The notes below the pieces were generated by a model. It did no database searches. It was given only the letters and a program-made list of their open reading frames with translations, and had not been told where the DNA came from. The position numbers and the translations under genes are program-made. Of a DNA stretch of 64,000 nt, positions 35,501 through 47,739 are shown one piece after another. This stretch comes from Lepisosteus oculatus (taxonomy: Eukaryota; Chordata; Actinopteri; Semionotiformes; Lepisosteidae). Location of the stretch: the NCBI RefSeq assembly GCF_040954835.1, contig NC_090696.1, forward strand, positions 56,884,222-56,948,221. Reading direction: 5' to 3'. Numbering within the stretch: the stretch's first letter is position 1; each line of letters opens with the position of its first letter.

Positions 35501-38193
35501 CTTGTGACTATTGTGCACTACATACGCCTTTAAAATTTTTTTTCAGGACCCCTTATTCTTATTCTTAATAATCTCAGTGACACAACTTTGCTCCAGGCTA
35601 AAAAGATTCATCTTAAGTATTTCAGCTTTAAGTATGTCAATATATGGAAGGCCTAATCCCATGCACTGTGTTGAACCAAAGGGGATGTGAAGAGGGAAAA
35701 CTCTTAATTCCATATACTTGAGAACATAAGGTTATCTTTTAAATAAGTAAATAAATTACTACTGAATAATTAAGGAATATTTGTTTCAGGTGAGCATATT
35801 GTCATTGCTCAGGTTTATGGCTTTGATAATTTTTCCATTATGTACCTCTATGTACAGATCTGAAATGCTTCCTAATGGCAATGTTCATACAGTATGTGAG
35901 TATACTAGAAAACCCTTGTCTATGCTTAGACCTGACAATTGTCTACTTACAATTGGGTAGGTGACTGAAAGTGGCAAGTTGTTCTCTACAGCTTTCTGGG
36001 GAATGCAGTTGCGACAAGATCTGCTGTCTTGTCTGAATGTGTCATCTCATCACAGAACATACTGTATACTGAGTTATTGATCATGTGATTATGAAAAATA
36101 TCAATTAATCGACTATTGTTTTGGGATATTGCTCCATGTTCATAAAATAATTCACTGTACTGCTGCTCTTAACATTCACCCCAGTCTGGAAGGGTTCCAT
36201 CTAAAATTTTATTTGAAGCTTTATAAAATAAAATAAAAAAGTCACTGTACAGTATGTATTGTGTTTTACACTCAGATTGCAGTACATTCCAGTGAGTCAG
36301 CAACAGTGACCAAAAATAAAGCAACAGTCTTAATTATTCCAAATAAAGCAAGATCTTACAAAACATATGACACAGGATTTATGATTCACATGCTTAGAGT
36401 GTTTTTAAGTTTTTTAAGTTTTTCAATAATAAAAACGAGACAATTTAAAGCAATTTAAAACAGACTTCTCCTGTTCATATTATACTGATTAAATTATATA
36501 CAGTAAAGTATTCTAACATTTTATTAACATAACAATAACCTAAAATTATGTTTTTATTTTCAGTTTTATTAGAAATCAATCAATCAGATAGATTTGCTGT
36601 ATTGCTAAGAAGCTGAGCATAACCTATGGTAGTATAGATAGAAAAGCTATTTATTATAATGTGGTGCATCAAACGGCCTCTTAATTTTAGAGTTAACATA
36701 AAAACAGGATATTTTTCTTGTTAAATAAACTTATAAAGATTTAAATCCTAAAATAATGATGAAAGGAGTTTAAAATGTTAGTCCCTGGGCCAACTTCGCT
36801 GTTCTTTTCAATAATCTGTAGTTCCTGTATTTTCAAATACCAGGAAATCTCTCTTCCCAATTGTCAGTGTCTAAAATGAGATACTCTTGAAAATGATTTA
36901 GTGTACTAAACAGGTATGCATTGAGTGATTCAGCATTTTACTATATGATGCTACTAATGAAACAGTTAAGAAAGTTAACTTTTTTCAAAGGGTTCAGTGG
37001 TTTCTATGGTTTTATTTTTCTAAGGTAAGTGAGCAAAGGCATTAATGTGTCAAATGCAGTCAAACTCTGGATTTGAATCACCTTCATAGGCAAACAACTG
37101 AGTATCTTATCTGTAGCAATTTGACTCATCTACATCAAGACATCAGTCCATTATAAGGATGTTTTGTAAGACCTGAGATACAAAACTAATTTTATTGCTA
37201 CATGTACTCAACTGCATTTAGACTTTTACAGTTCCCTCTCACTCAGCTTTGTAGTGATCCTGCTTATAATCAGATCAAATGAAAAGAATGTAAGGAAGTA
37301 GAGGTAGTCTCACAGTCCTGAGTGAGTGACATTTACTAGTCACAAGGAGGAAAATGCCAGCCATTTAAAGACATTTTAAATGTGATCTTTCCTATAGTCA
37401 CTCCCCAGTTTTGTATGTTTTTAATCTAGATTGATCACCTGTTAGTATTATTATCAGTGCAGCACAAATTATTATGATATGGCTTCTATTGTTGTACTGA
37501 GAAAAGAAAACAACAGTATTATATCAAGACGGCATGTCTATGTATTTGTAAAGAGTTGTACTGGGTCCTGTACAAGGATCCAAACTCAGGCTGTTAGGAC
37601 AAGTTGCTGACTCACTTGACAAACCAGAAGGTACATGGCTTATAACCAGCATTCATTACATTCTCCCCCATGTCAGATAAAGATTTAATCCCAAAATACA
37701 ACATTTGCATAGGAATACACACCTATCATGATTATTCACTGAAAAGAGGGTTCAATCCATTTAGGCATCAGCTGTAATTAAGTTACCAGTCTGTGTACTA
37801 AGTGGGGGTTCAAGATCTGGCCATCTGGTGTTTAGCACATGTGCGCTACATCTACTCTGAAAAGAGTTGATTTAATAGACAAGTCATTTGCCACATGATT
37901 TAATGGATATTGGATAAAGATTGTTGTTTAAGAATCTATTAAATGTTGCCAAACTATAAAGAAATATAATGGAAATGTTACATACTGTGTTAAAAATCAT
38001 GGGTGACACTGTGCAGAGTTAATGTTTCTATTTTTTTAATGCAGAAAGTGGTCCTTTCAAACTAACAAGATTTTTCTGGGCTTTTAGATTCAGAAGAGCA
38101 ATTATGGCAATGATTCGCTGCCAAACCCGACAAGAAATCACCATCAACAATCTGATGCCAATGACAATTTCACAGCTGCCTTTAACACAATAG
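26522..38193 (+). CDS. RRH: RRH, peropsin (RPE-derived rhodopsin homolog)
   Basis: Peropsin is a seven-helix retinal-binding opsin of retinal pigment epithelium microvilli that binds all-trans-retinal and acts as a photoisomerase or light sensor. Exons are 26522-26666, 27618-27808, 30750-30849, 32115-32268, 32908-33076, 33888-34066 and 38088-38193, all GT/AG, joining in frame to 347 residues (human has 337). Visible marks are N-glycosylation sequons at N3, N15 and N19 in the extracellular N-terminus (MENFSRIPITKV); VFSQTEHNIVAAYLITAG leading into TM1; ELRTATNAIIINLAFTDIGV in TM2; DRY at 135-137; the disulfide pair C111 (NGCQ) and C188 (GATCTVNW); the Schiff-base lysine K297 in FAKSSTFYNPCIY; and NPxxY at 303-307. 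The tail is FRRAIMAMIRCQTRQ and beyond. The start ATG has a favourable AAAATGG context. It lies downstream of GAR1 in the same orientation, as in human. Confidence 0.97.
27809..30749 (+). other. RRH intron 2
   Basis: This 2.9-kb AT-rich intron has a GTCAGT donor and a TTTTTTCCCCTAG acceptor. Apart from the repeat-like segment at 30470-30560 I recognise nothing in it. Confidence 0.7.
30470..30560 (-). repeat. Dispersed repeat end with CTGAAGAAGGCT motif
   Basis: On the minus strand the segment reads CTGAAGAAGGCTCCACAGC from 30543, followed by AATGTTCTGTCTCATTT, TTCTTTTCAG and TATGGAATTAAGC. This resembles a dispersed vertebrate repeat terminus with the pattern CTGAAGAAGGC...GCCGAAACGTT. A related plus-strand copy lies at 41819. 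The family name is not certain. Confidence 0.45.
30850..32114 (+). other. RRH intron 3
   Basis: This intron is bounded by GTATTC at 30850 and TTTTTCCAAAAG at 32114. No element is recognised. Confidence 0.8.
32269..32907 (+). other. RRH intron 4
   Basis: The donor is GTGAGT and the acceptor is CATATGCAG. The intron splits a serine codon (phase 2). Nothing else is seen. Confidence 0.85.
33077..33887 (+). other. RRH intron 5
   Basis: The donor is GTAAGG and the acceptor is CATTTTACAG. It is AT-rich with no element recognised. Confidence 0.85.
34067..38087 (+). other. RRH intron 6, 4.0 kb
   Basis: The donor GTAAGT follows an AA split-codon start, and the acceptor GGGCTTTTAG precedes 38088. The interior is AT-rich, with a B-box-like GGGATCGAATCCAG near 34866 that may be an old tRNA-type SINE. 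No other coding exon similarity was found. Confidence 0.75.
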
Positions 38194-38308
38194 GAAAAAA
38201 GGTTATAAAAAAGAAAATTACCAGTTTGAATCATTTTGATGTAGTAAATCCTGACATAATGCAAACATTTAATGAAACTGGCCTTTCAAGATATTTGATA
38301 AATGTTGA

Positions 38309-38328
38309 AATAAAACTTGTGTAATAAA
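38309..38328 (+). terminator. RRH: RRH polyadenylation signals
   Basis: AATAAA occurs at 38309-38314 and again at 38323-38328, about 120 bp after the RRH stop. Either gives a short 3'UTR. Confidence 0.65.
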
Positions 38329-38329
38329 T

Positions 38330-39490
38330 ATATATTGCAGTCTAATGCACTTTTACTTCTATTGAAAGTTTTATTTTAAAAAGTGCAAAATAAAATTTGT
38401 TATGTTTTTCAGCTACCAATAAATATTTTGAAACATTTTAAATTGTGAAATATTGACTTTTTGAAAATAATGAGGTTTTGGCCTTTTGTCCCAAAGAAGG
38501 CTATGATAATACATGTATTTATGTGAAAAAAAATTCATAAGATGTATTTATAAAAACAATGGTAAGACATACTACATAAACTCCATTATTTAACTTTCAT
38601 AACAATGATTTCTTCACAGTGGGTTATGTTTTTAAATACTATATTTGTGATTTAACAAGTAAAATGTTTGTTTTTTAAAGTTACCTTTCAAATGGAGGAA
38701 TTTTGCATTCACTGACTTTCAATGTATGATCAGTATAATATCCTGATGTGAAAATTACAGAGCTGTTTGAGTTCTGAGGTATTTTTCATAATTATATCCT
38801 AATTGTTAATATGTGTGTATTTTAAAAGTGTGAATTTTCTAAATTGTTTCTTTAAAAAAATCTAAAACCACAAAATGTTTTTGGATATAAACACAGGTTT
38901 TTGAATTACATTTCTAATTATAGTTATGAGGCCATTCAGATTCCAGACAAATCAATAATCTGTTCTGATTCTTTACATGCTTAATTCTATAAGACCACTA
39001 CTTCATATGCAACAGTATTTGGCTATTAAGCATAACATAACAAAATTAAAATTACCAGATATTGCTTTAAAAGACTAAGCACTGGTCAGTCTGATATGTT
39101 TGAATTTAAGAATAAAATACAGAAACATACTGCAACTGTAAACATTTATAATGTTCAGCTGAGGCAGATGTTTGCAAACGTTTCTGACTTTTCCCCCAAT
39201 TTTTATGTATGCAGACTTGCAAAGTGCATAATAAAAACATCATAAACAAACAATGATATATCTGTATTATTTCTTTATTATAAAGATATACTGTATATTA
39301 TATATTATAAGACCAGTAGATACATTACTGTGATCCTTTATCTAGTTATGTACTGTACTGTATGTGCTGGGTAACTTACAGTCTTCAGTGATGTGAATAT
39401 CAGCAACTTTTGCTCTCCTTTGGATGCCATAAGTCGGAAGTACAATTCTTTTAAGATAAGCATGTTTTTAGAACATTTCATCATATAAAT
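38330..39490. other. AT-rich intergenic stretch after RRH
   Basis: I see no gene, RNA or repeat ends here. Further AATAAA matches (for example near 38390) could be alternative RRH ends. Confidence 0.6.
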
Positions 39491-39499
39491 GTTATGATG

Positions 39500-41470
39500 C
39501 AGTGGGATACTGCTGCATGGGTGTGATGCTTAAGAGCCCATGTGCAAGGGACCTGAGAGAGATGGAACTCTCAAGGAGACCTGACTGATTGAGGGTTAGG
39601 ATGATCCGGCAGAGAGGGAAAGTGTGAACAGAAAGACAGAAAGAAAACAAGGTGCATTGCAGCTGTCCAAGGGATGCTAAGTGTCTGCATTCCTGGTGAC
39701 CAGAGAGAGAGACTGACACAGAGAAGTGACAGCCCCTAATTAGACTGCCCAACCCAGCCCACCAAACAGAATCTGAGACCCTCGCCTCTGGGATGGGACC
39801 AGCTACTGAGCCCTGAGCGGCAAAGGAGGCTGCATAGTTCTGGGAGGCAGTCCTCCAGGTAGCCAGGGAACCAGGCCAGCAAACATCCTGGCCGATGCAT
39901 GGGCCAGAAAAGAAGTCTCTTTGGAGTGCAGCTGCACTGTTTCCTGGGGCTTCACTGAGTGGAGTGGTCTCACTGGACAGGCAAGGCAGGAAACCCCCAT
40001 GCGGTGGTCTAGTCAGAGGGTTTGGGAACTGGTGATTCAAGACTCACACTCTTAATGGGGGGTCTCCTCTGTGAACAGGTCAAGCGTGCACTGTCAACAC
40101 AATCTCCACATACTCTCTGTGACGGAGATGCCTGGTTGCTATCAGGATCGGATACCCAGGCGTCTTCTGGACTTCTGGACCCACTGAGGAAGACTTCTGC
40201 AAGGATGGGAGGCAAGGACCTGTCCTAATGTGCCTCTCAGCTGTCAGAGCCTGGAGTCAGCACAGCCGCCTGGAGTGGTCCCAGTCAGATCCCAGAATCA
40301 ATCCTCAGGGAGACCAGGCTAACAGGAGTATGCTCTCTAGACAAAGTGGACACAGGATGCCTGGCTCCCTAGGACGGAAGAAAAGGCTCTGCTGGGACAT
40401 TGAGAAGAGACAGGGAAAACAGGGAGAACAGGACAGAGCAGGATCTAGACAGCCCGAGAAGCAGGAATGTTAGGAAAGGGAAAGAGCCCTGAACCAAGGA
40501 AGGAAGCTGCCTCGAAGAAGAGCCAGAAGGGCGGCCAGAAAAAGACAGGGAACAGAAAAGGTAAAAATGGATAGGCCAAACCAGGGAACAGAACTGGGCT
40601 GTGGGCCAGGAGGTCAGGGAACTGCACAGACAGAGCTCTGGGGATCCTGGACCCTGGACATGCTGCCTCCTGAGTTCAGGAAAGAACCACCAGAGAAGGG
40701 GGCCAACCAGGAGAAGTCCAGGGCAGAGACCAGGAGACTCTGTACAGTGCAGTTCACAAGGTTACGGTGATCAGGAGAATAGGTCCAGGCAGGCCATGGG
40801 AATCTGGAGAACAGGGTCAGGGTAAATTGCAGACGTCTGGAGCAGGATGCCAGCAGGCTGCAGTAATCCGGTGCAGGGTGCAAGCAGACCCATGTATGCT
40901 GGAGCCGGATGCGAGCAGGTTGCCATGACATGAGGCAGGGTGCGAGCGGACCAGTATATTTTATTGTAGGTTGAGAGCAAACTGCAGTAATCTGAGCAGA
41001 CTGCGAGCAGACTGGTATATTCTGGAGCAGGGTGAGAGCAGACTGCATTAATCTGAGAAGACTGAGAAGACTGCGATCACACCGGTATATTCTGGAGCAG
41101 GGTGAGAGGAGACTGCCGTAATCTGAGCAGACAGCAATCAGACTGCCCCAGTAGCGAAAAGCGGGTGGTCGGCATCTAGCCCAGGAATCTCTACCCTGAT
41201 GAGACAGCCCATCACAGATTTGAGCAGCCTCGGTTACGAAGCGGGATCCCGTGCCAGGCTTCAGGGGCAGAATAAGACATTCAACTTCGGAGTGGTATCC
41301 TAGAGTCAAGAGCCACAGGCAGAAATGCAGAAGCGCTTCGGGATTCAAGGTGAGATGATCACCCAAAGAGGCTTACCTTGTCATTGATGGTCCTGCAGAA
41401 AATACCCAGCCATTGAACATTTGTGAGACAGGAAGAAAACTAGCAGACCATTTCAGGGACAATGTCAGAG
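39500..41470. repeat. Purine-rich, GC-rich block of unknown origin
   Basis: About 2 kb is sharply richer in G and A on the plus strand than the surrounding AT-rich DNA, with repeated GGAGCAGG, CAGGGAGA and AGACAGG phrases. It resembles the purine-rich noncoding parts of fish LTR retrotransposons, but no LTR ends or proteins could be identified. Long open frames occur only because stop codons are rare in this composition on the minus strand. Confidence 0.4.
40798..41148. repeat. Minisatellite, about 62-bp unit, 5 clear copies
   Basis: Units beginning GC(A/C)(G/T)TAATC or a close variant start at 40860, 40922, 40984, 41045 and 41114 (spacings 62, 62, 61 and 69). A weaker unit comes before, from about 40798. 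Shared phrases are GCAGTAATCTGAGCAGACTG, GGTATATTCTGGAGCAGG and GTGAGAGCAGACT. The 69-bp unit has a small internal AGACTGAGA duplication. Confidence 0.85.
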
Positions 41471-41799
41471 CTTGAGGATCAAAGGCCATAATCTTTCTGA
41501 TCTCTGCATCGGCCTTACACCATGGTCCTTACACCACGGTTTTGAAACAGTCCCAGGAAGACATCCAAAACCAAAATTATCCTTAAAGTTGGACCACATC
41601 TTACCACTTCTCACAATGACAGACTCCTATTTCTCTAAATCCTTTCTATTCATTTGCAGGTTTTAGCTTTCCATACCTGTCTTCTTCTTCTCCCTGAGTG
41701 TGGACACTCATTCTCATCTACTCTGTAGATTTTTCCCACTTCTCTCTGCCGCTTCTTATCAACTCTTTTTTTCCCTCTGTGCCTTATTTATTTGCTACT

Positions 41800-41930
41800 T
41801 AATCTTTATCCCTCTCATCTGAAGAAGGCTGAAACATTTTGTTCCTGTTCTTTACCTTTCAATAATGAAATTGATCTCCTGCTGTTTCTTTGCAGTTTCC
41901 TCCTTGCCTAGCTAATCAGCATGGAAGGAC
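41800..41930 (+). repeat. Dispersed repeat end with CTGAAGAAGGCT motif
   Basis: CTGAAGA (41819-41825), AGGCT and GAAAC (41831-41835) are followed by a T/C-rich run, matching the order of the minus-strand copy at 30543. The stem-forming spacer is shortened in this copy. Confidence 0.4.
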
Positions 41931-42129
41931 TTCAAAAAGATATTAAGGATCTTCAAAATGATTTTATAAAGTTTTCCTGATTTGTTCCCTAGAACGTTAT
42001 TCTAAAGTGTTTTAAAACTACCATGAATTCCATGGTTGGATCTGTGCTAAACATTCACCACCAGACTGAAACACATACAGAGAGTAAATGGAAGTGTTTT
42101 TATTCCTGGTCAATGAATATATAGACTTG

Positions 42130-43060
42130 TTTCCAGCCTATGGGGCTTACTTTCTGGTTCTGCCACTTGTGTTAGATGGCATAATTGCAATTGGACCTAT
42201 TGTATTGGGCATCACAAAATCATGGAATTTCTTGAAATAGAAAGAAATTATTGGAGGAGTAATCAATTGGCAAAGACACGGCTGTCCAAGGAAGATTACA
42301 GCAATTGTTGACAGAAAAAGCATTAGAACTGACATGACAAATGCTAAAATAACATCTAACCAGATTACAGACATCTCCAGAATGAAGGGGTGAACGTATT
42401 TCAATTTACTGTGTGATTCAACTGGAGAATCATAAGGGCTACACTGCTAGATGTAAACCTCTCATCACCATTAAAAATGGAAAAGCTATATAAGTATTTA
42501 CAAAGAAGAGCAAACTTGAGCCACAGGCGTTCTCATAAACAGATGAGATGAAGATATATATCTTTAATATAAAGTGACAGAAAACCAAAAGTGTTAAGAA
42601 AGAGGTGAACTGCAAATGATACTAAGCAACCAACTTGTCTGTGAAGCTTGGTGGAGTTAATGTCATGAATTGGGCCTGCATGGCTGCCTCTGTAACTGGC
42701 TCACTGTTCTTTACTGATGATGTAACTGATAATGGCAGCAGCAGAATGCATTGTAAAGTGTAGAGACACTCATTGGTTGGCATTTTATCCTGCAGCACAA
42801 CAATGACCAAAAACATACTGGACATTGCAAGGAATTCTTCAGAACTTTTGGTCAAATCAATCTCTTGATTGCAATCTTATTGAACATCCTTTTTATTTGT
42901 TGAATAGGAAACTAAACTTCCAAAACCCAACAAACAAGCAACAACTGAACATGGCTACAGAGAAAGGTTGTCAAAGCATCTTGTATGGTTCTACCTCCTC
43001 ACCACCAGAGAGAGCTTCAAACATTGGTTTGGCAAACGTTGGCAAACATTGACTGATCAG
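42130..43060 (+). pseudogene. Fossil Tc1-like transposase
   Basis: Scattered frames keep the order of a Tc1 transposase. GGVINWQRHGCPRKITA near 42255 matches the first helix-turn-helix end and linker. A KLGGVNVMNWACMAASVTGS piece near 42640 matches the glycine box. FILQHNNDQKHTGHCKEFF near 42783 matches the second catalytic region, with the aspartate changed to N. Many stops and indels are present, and the NPIENLW region is hardly recognisable. No terminal repeats or TA ends could be placed. It is much older than the copies in GAR1. Confidence 0.75.
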
Positions 43061-43500
43061 TGTGCCTATTACTTTAGGACGTAATCACTTTAAGTTTATT
43101 TCCCCCACTACTTATGTTGACCTGAAATTGGGGGGAATTTAACATAAAAACATTTTTGTCCCAAAAATCAAGAAATAAAAGCTCTCTTGTGATCTGAAAT
43201 ACACATTTAAATGTCAAGCTTCACTTTACTGTTCCGATATTTAACACTTTTCACTGTATATACAATGTATGGGTTTTTAATAGAACATTTATTAGCTTCT
43301 AAATTAAACACTTTACCTTGTTTATAAAAATGGAAGTGTTTTTTAAAATTTTTGAAGAAAACTGTTTTAATATTGAGCTTGCTCCATCTGCATACATATA
43401 TAACTACACTTAAAAAATCCTCTTCTACTTTTTTTTTCTCTAGGTTAATACTTCACTTACACAACCTGTTGTTCCTTTCCTTGCCACTAGAGAGAGCTTT

Positions 43501-43533
43501 GATCCCACAGAAAGGTCTTGCTTCTGTGGGATC
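43501..43533. repeat. Perfect 12-bp hairpin
   Basis: GATCCCACAGAA (43501-43512) pairs exactly with TTCTGTGGGATC (43522-43533) across a 9-nt loop. It is not followed by a T-run, and no adjacent gene is seen. Confidence 0.85.
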
Positions 43534-43539
43534 ACAGAA

Positions 43540-46500
43540 GTGTTGGACTCTTCAGTTTTCATAAAATTGTGAAAAGGCTTAACCTTTTGTCTATATCTAC
43601 TTAGCCAGGTTTTGAGACATGTTCATCAAAAGGTATAATTACATTGGGAAAATATGACTTCTTAATTTTCTAAACTACTCAGTGAAGGGTTGGCTGAAGG
43701 AAAGTTATTTTTTCTAAATTCTACTTGACAGGTCAAGGGTTAAAATGTCTGATTTCAGCAGTAATGTTTCCTATCATTGTTTGGACTTTCCATGGATTTT
43801 CAGTAGATTGGAAACCATGCAGCCCTTAGTTATAGTAATGTAAGCAAGACTCGTCTAAAATGTTTCAATAAATGGACACTGAAAAACAATTATTTTTAGA
43901 TATTTTATATAGATTATAATGTTCACATTGACATTCATAGTACATATCATCCTTACAATTGTTCCTTCATAAGAACTTGATACTCTTCAGGCTTCATAAA
44001 TGTTGTTATTGCCCACAATTAATAAAATATAGAATGTTTACAGAAAAACTCAATTATCAGTGTGAAACAATTTGGATAACAATGCAGGAATAATCATTGT
44101 TTCCAGCAAAGACAGACATGCTTTTTAGTTGGCTATTGATCAAAAACCATCAGATCAAAGAAGGCTGTAAATAGAAAAAGTCAGACAGGGCATTTTTCAC
44201 ATATATTGCAAACTATTTTCCATACGCTATAAATAAATCACACTTTCAACATTTGTAATTAAACAGTCTATCTACCATGTCTTGTCTGGTGCCAGAATTG
44301 AATGTTTCACTGCTAACCACCAACATAGTGTGTGATTTATTTTGTTTTAACATGCTACTGTATTCTTAATGCAACAACCATATAGTTTAATAAACAGCTC
44401 TATAAAGAAATTATGTATTAGACTGAAACATTATTTCCCTTTTAAAACACTGCTACAGTATACAATCTATACAATCTATCTTCTTCTTTTTCTCAAAGAG
44501 AAGAAAGAGTTCTCATTTTGCCATTATGAGACAAATGGTCTGTGTCATTAAGGTCAGGAAATATATAGCACATGAAATGGTGTACATTTTGACCTTGGTA
44601 ATATTATATATTGATTTAATATAGAACACTCTGTAGGACCAGAATAACAGTTGTGAGCTGTCAAGCTTTAAGACAAAAGATTGGTATGGGATGTATGTAC
44701 CATAATGATGAACTGAAATAGCTGTGTAGGAATTTGCTTTATTGAGGTTCCATTCAGTTTGAATTAATACCCTTGGCAGTTTCTATTCTTTTCCATATTT
44801 ATTTAAAAATGGAAAATGACCCATTGCTTTATTTTGGCTGTTGTCTCCACTCCATAATCAATCACTAACCTGATGCTGCTGTTTTCCATTGAACAAATAT
44901 AGCAGAGTGAGCAAAAAAAAGAAAAAAAACTTGAAAACTGCAAGCAGGTTTGGAGGCTTTCAAACACTTTCCATTCGGCTGAAACTATAGTACAACCATG
45001 TGGCAGTAAGATTGTTATGGATTGCTTATTATAGGACCTACTTTATTTGTTGCATTTTTAATGCATTTAAGCATTATTTAATTGTAATTATTCCCAGGAT
45101 GATACTTCTGCAGCTTAGCACAGTTTAGATTCGGCTTGCTAAACAGGTTATGAATGGTGGTAGTTTGTTATTTTTACTGTGATTGCTTGATGCCACAATT
45201 TGATAAAATAGGACCACAATTAAAAAAAACTGTATCCAAAATAAAGGTTAAGTACTTAAACCAATTAGAATAAAGTGTGAATTTTCTTGCTAAGTGTAAT
45301 TGTTTTGTCACTAGAATGATACCTATCAAGAATGTACAGTAGCTGATTGGCCAAACAATGTTCATGCAGAACCAGTTTGTTTATGAGTCCTATTTTACCA
45401 AAATGTTAAATACCTTTATACAGTATTTATAAAATGCTTTTCAACCCACAATGGATTCTCAATACACTTTATAAAGCTCTGAAATAATTAACTAGTAAAT
45501 GAAAAAACAACAACCAGAAGATAAAATAATGTTATTTTATACCAAGATAAAAAATCACAGTCTTTTAATATTCCTGATGTGTGGGTCAACACTTAGTCCT
45601 TTACCATATGTGAGAAGTATATTATTTCATATTACTTACTTCACATTAGAAGTTAAAACATTACTTCTAAAAACTTGTTAAAACATTACTTCTAAAAAGT
45701 ACTTCTACCTAAAAAGTTAAAACTAATACTAATAAGACATTTTTATACATTCATAATTTATTGTTGCCAACATTATATGATATATGATGTAATAGAATAT
45801 TGAAAGTGTCGATGGAATATACAACTGTCATCTGCACAGAATCTACGTTGCAAATAATTCATCTTTAGAATACTGAGTATAAAGAGCAATGCATAGCTCC
45901 AAAAACAGAACCTTGTTGAACACCACAAATAACATTTGGTAAACATGAAGCAGACTTACAGTACAAAATTGTGCTTTTTTTTAAACGTCATCAAAACTTT
46001 CCAGAAAAAAAAAAACAGACCAAAGACATGATCACCTGCACCAGAATGAAGCATTGAGATTTACAAATAGAAGGTCAGAAATCTTAATTTAACATTTTAT
46101 TTTGTGTTTTAGTGTAATAACTCTAACAAGTGCAGATTCTGTGGTATTATTTGGTGTGAATCCTATCTAAATTAAAAAATATATATTGTTAGTTTCCATG
46201 TGTTCCATCGCTTGTTGCAGTATTATTTTTTTCGGCATGTCAGTAAGAAATTTGAATAATTATGCTACATTTAACCAATAACAGTGCAAGTAACAGTTTT
46301 TGAGGAGATGTTGCTTCGGGGAAGTTTTAATTCTTACCCTCCTACAAACAAAAGAGTTTATAAGTTATAGCTGGACTAAAATGCTGCAGGCTTTAATGGC
46401 TTAGAGCTCCTTTTCACTTGATGCTTAGGCTCTATATGGAAGTGACTCATTAGGCCACAGCTCATTCTGGTTTCTGTAACATTAAGTGGCTTACAGAACA

Positions 46501-46560
46501 TGTAACTTCCTCTAGATGGAAAACTAGTCAATTTCAGGGATTACCCTCCCAGCAATATAA
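43540..46560. other. AT-rich intergenic stretch
   Basis: No coding similarity, RNA gene or element ends are recognised in this interval. Confidence 0.6.
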
Positions 46561-46564
46561 GTCT

Positions 46565-46705
46565 CCACTTATACAGCTGGGTGGCCTGGAAAAAGCTAGG
46601 TAAAGTACCTTGCTTAAGGGTACAGCAGTTGTGTCTGCAACAGTGACTTAAGTTTTCGACCTGTCAGTTATGAGTAGAAATGCTTTCTTAACTACGTTAT
46701 GCCAC
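46565..46705 (-). repeat. tRNA-like dispersed repeat fragment
   Basis: GTACCTTGCTTAAGGGTACAG, a TTTTCGACCTGTCAG box and TTCTTAACTACGTTATGCCA follow the order of a common fish repeat that carries a reversed tRNA-type B box and A box. It is degenerate, with no target duplications seen. Confidence 0.4.
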
Positions 46706-47739
46706 CCTCTGTTAATGCAGGGCTTGCCTGAACTCTTAAGGTGGTCTTTGTTGTTAAGTCAGAAGAGAAATTCAATGAATTATTGTAGTGTCTTGGTGTG
46801 GGTGTATCTCTGCACCCTGCGAGGTGCAAGTCTGAAGGCTGAAATCTGCCTAGGTTCAATTCAGTGAGTGCAGCAGTCCCCAAGACATAGGCAGTCTGAA
46901 ACTTTAAAGCAAAATTACCTTTAGGCAACAGTTTTGGTTTATGCAAGAAAAAGCACAGTCTAGTATGGAAACTGATGAAAGTGTGTCACAAAGCAACATA
47001 TTCAATAAATTTACAACATATTATACTGTTTAATGAATGAAATGGTATTTTATTATATTACTGTCATGAAGTTTATTAAACAAAATCTGCAATTTAATCT
47101 ATAAAGTGTTCTCTGTGCAAATCATATATTTTTTTGCAATGGTCTTTGTATGAAGGGCTGATGAGATTGTATAGTGTTTCTCTGTTCAAGACTAAAAAGG
47201 TTCAGCTCCTTAACTGAAGAACATTCTTTTAATCTCTGGATTCTACCTGCTTACTCTTGTCTGGACTGATTCCAGAAAAGCAATATATATTTTCTATAAC
47301 ATGGCGACTAAGATTGCACATGGTATTCTAAATAGCCTTAGTATTGTTTTTGTATAATTTTCACATAATGTGACAACTCTTGATTTACATTTTGCAGCTT
47401 TTACAACTGTATATAACCTATAATTTAATTTAATTTAACCTAATATCAATAAGCAATTATTTATGGTATTACTTTAGAATTATTATTAGAAGATTATTAT
47501 TAGAAGAAATTAGTAGAAGAAACCTGAATGTCCAACATGACAAAATATTTATTATATAAATTTATGGAAATATTATGAAGGATGTTTTAATTTTTAAATA
47601 GATATTTTCATAGAAACTGGAAAATGTCAGTACCCTAATGGAATTTATTTTCAAGTTCTGTTGTGGAAACAAGAGTGAATGTTTACATGTACAGTGTGTA
47701 CGTTTTTCTAGTGAAGATTTATTTCTTAATTATTTCTTA

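Noticed and set aside
39492..40040. 182-aa open frame on the minus strand
   Set aside because: Stop codons are rare here because of composition. No family similarity, and it overlaps another open frame on the same strand.
40614..41366. 250-aa open frame on the minus strand
   Set aside because: It lies over the 62-bp minisatellite and purine-rich block. The protein is a repeat artefact with no domain, and no splice or promoter context supports it.
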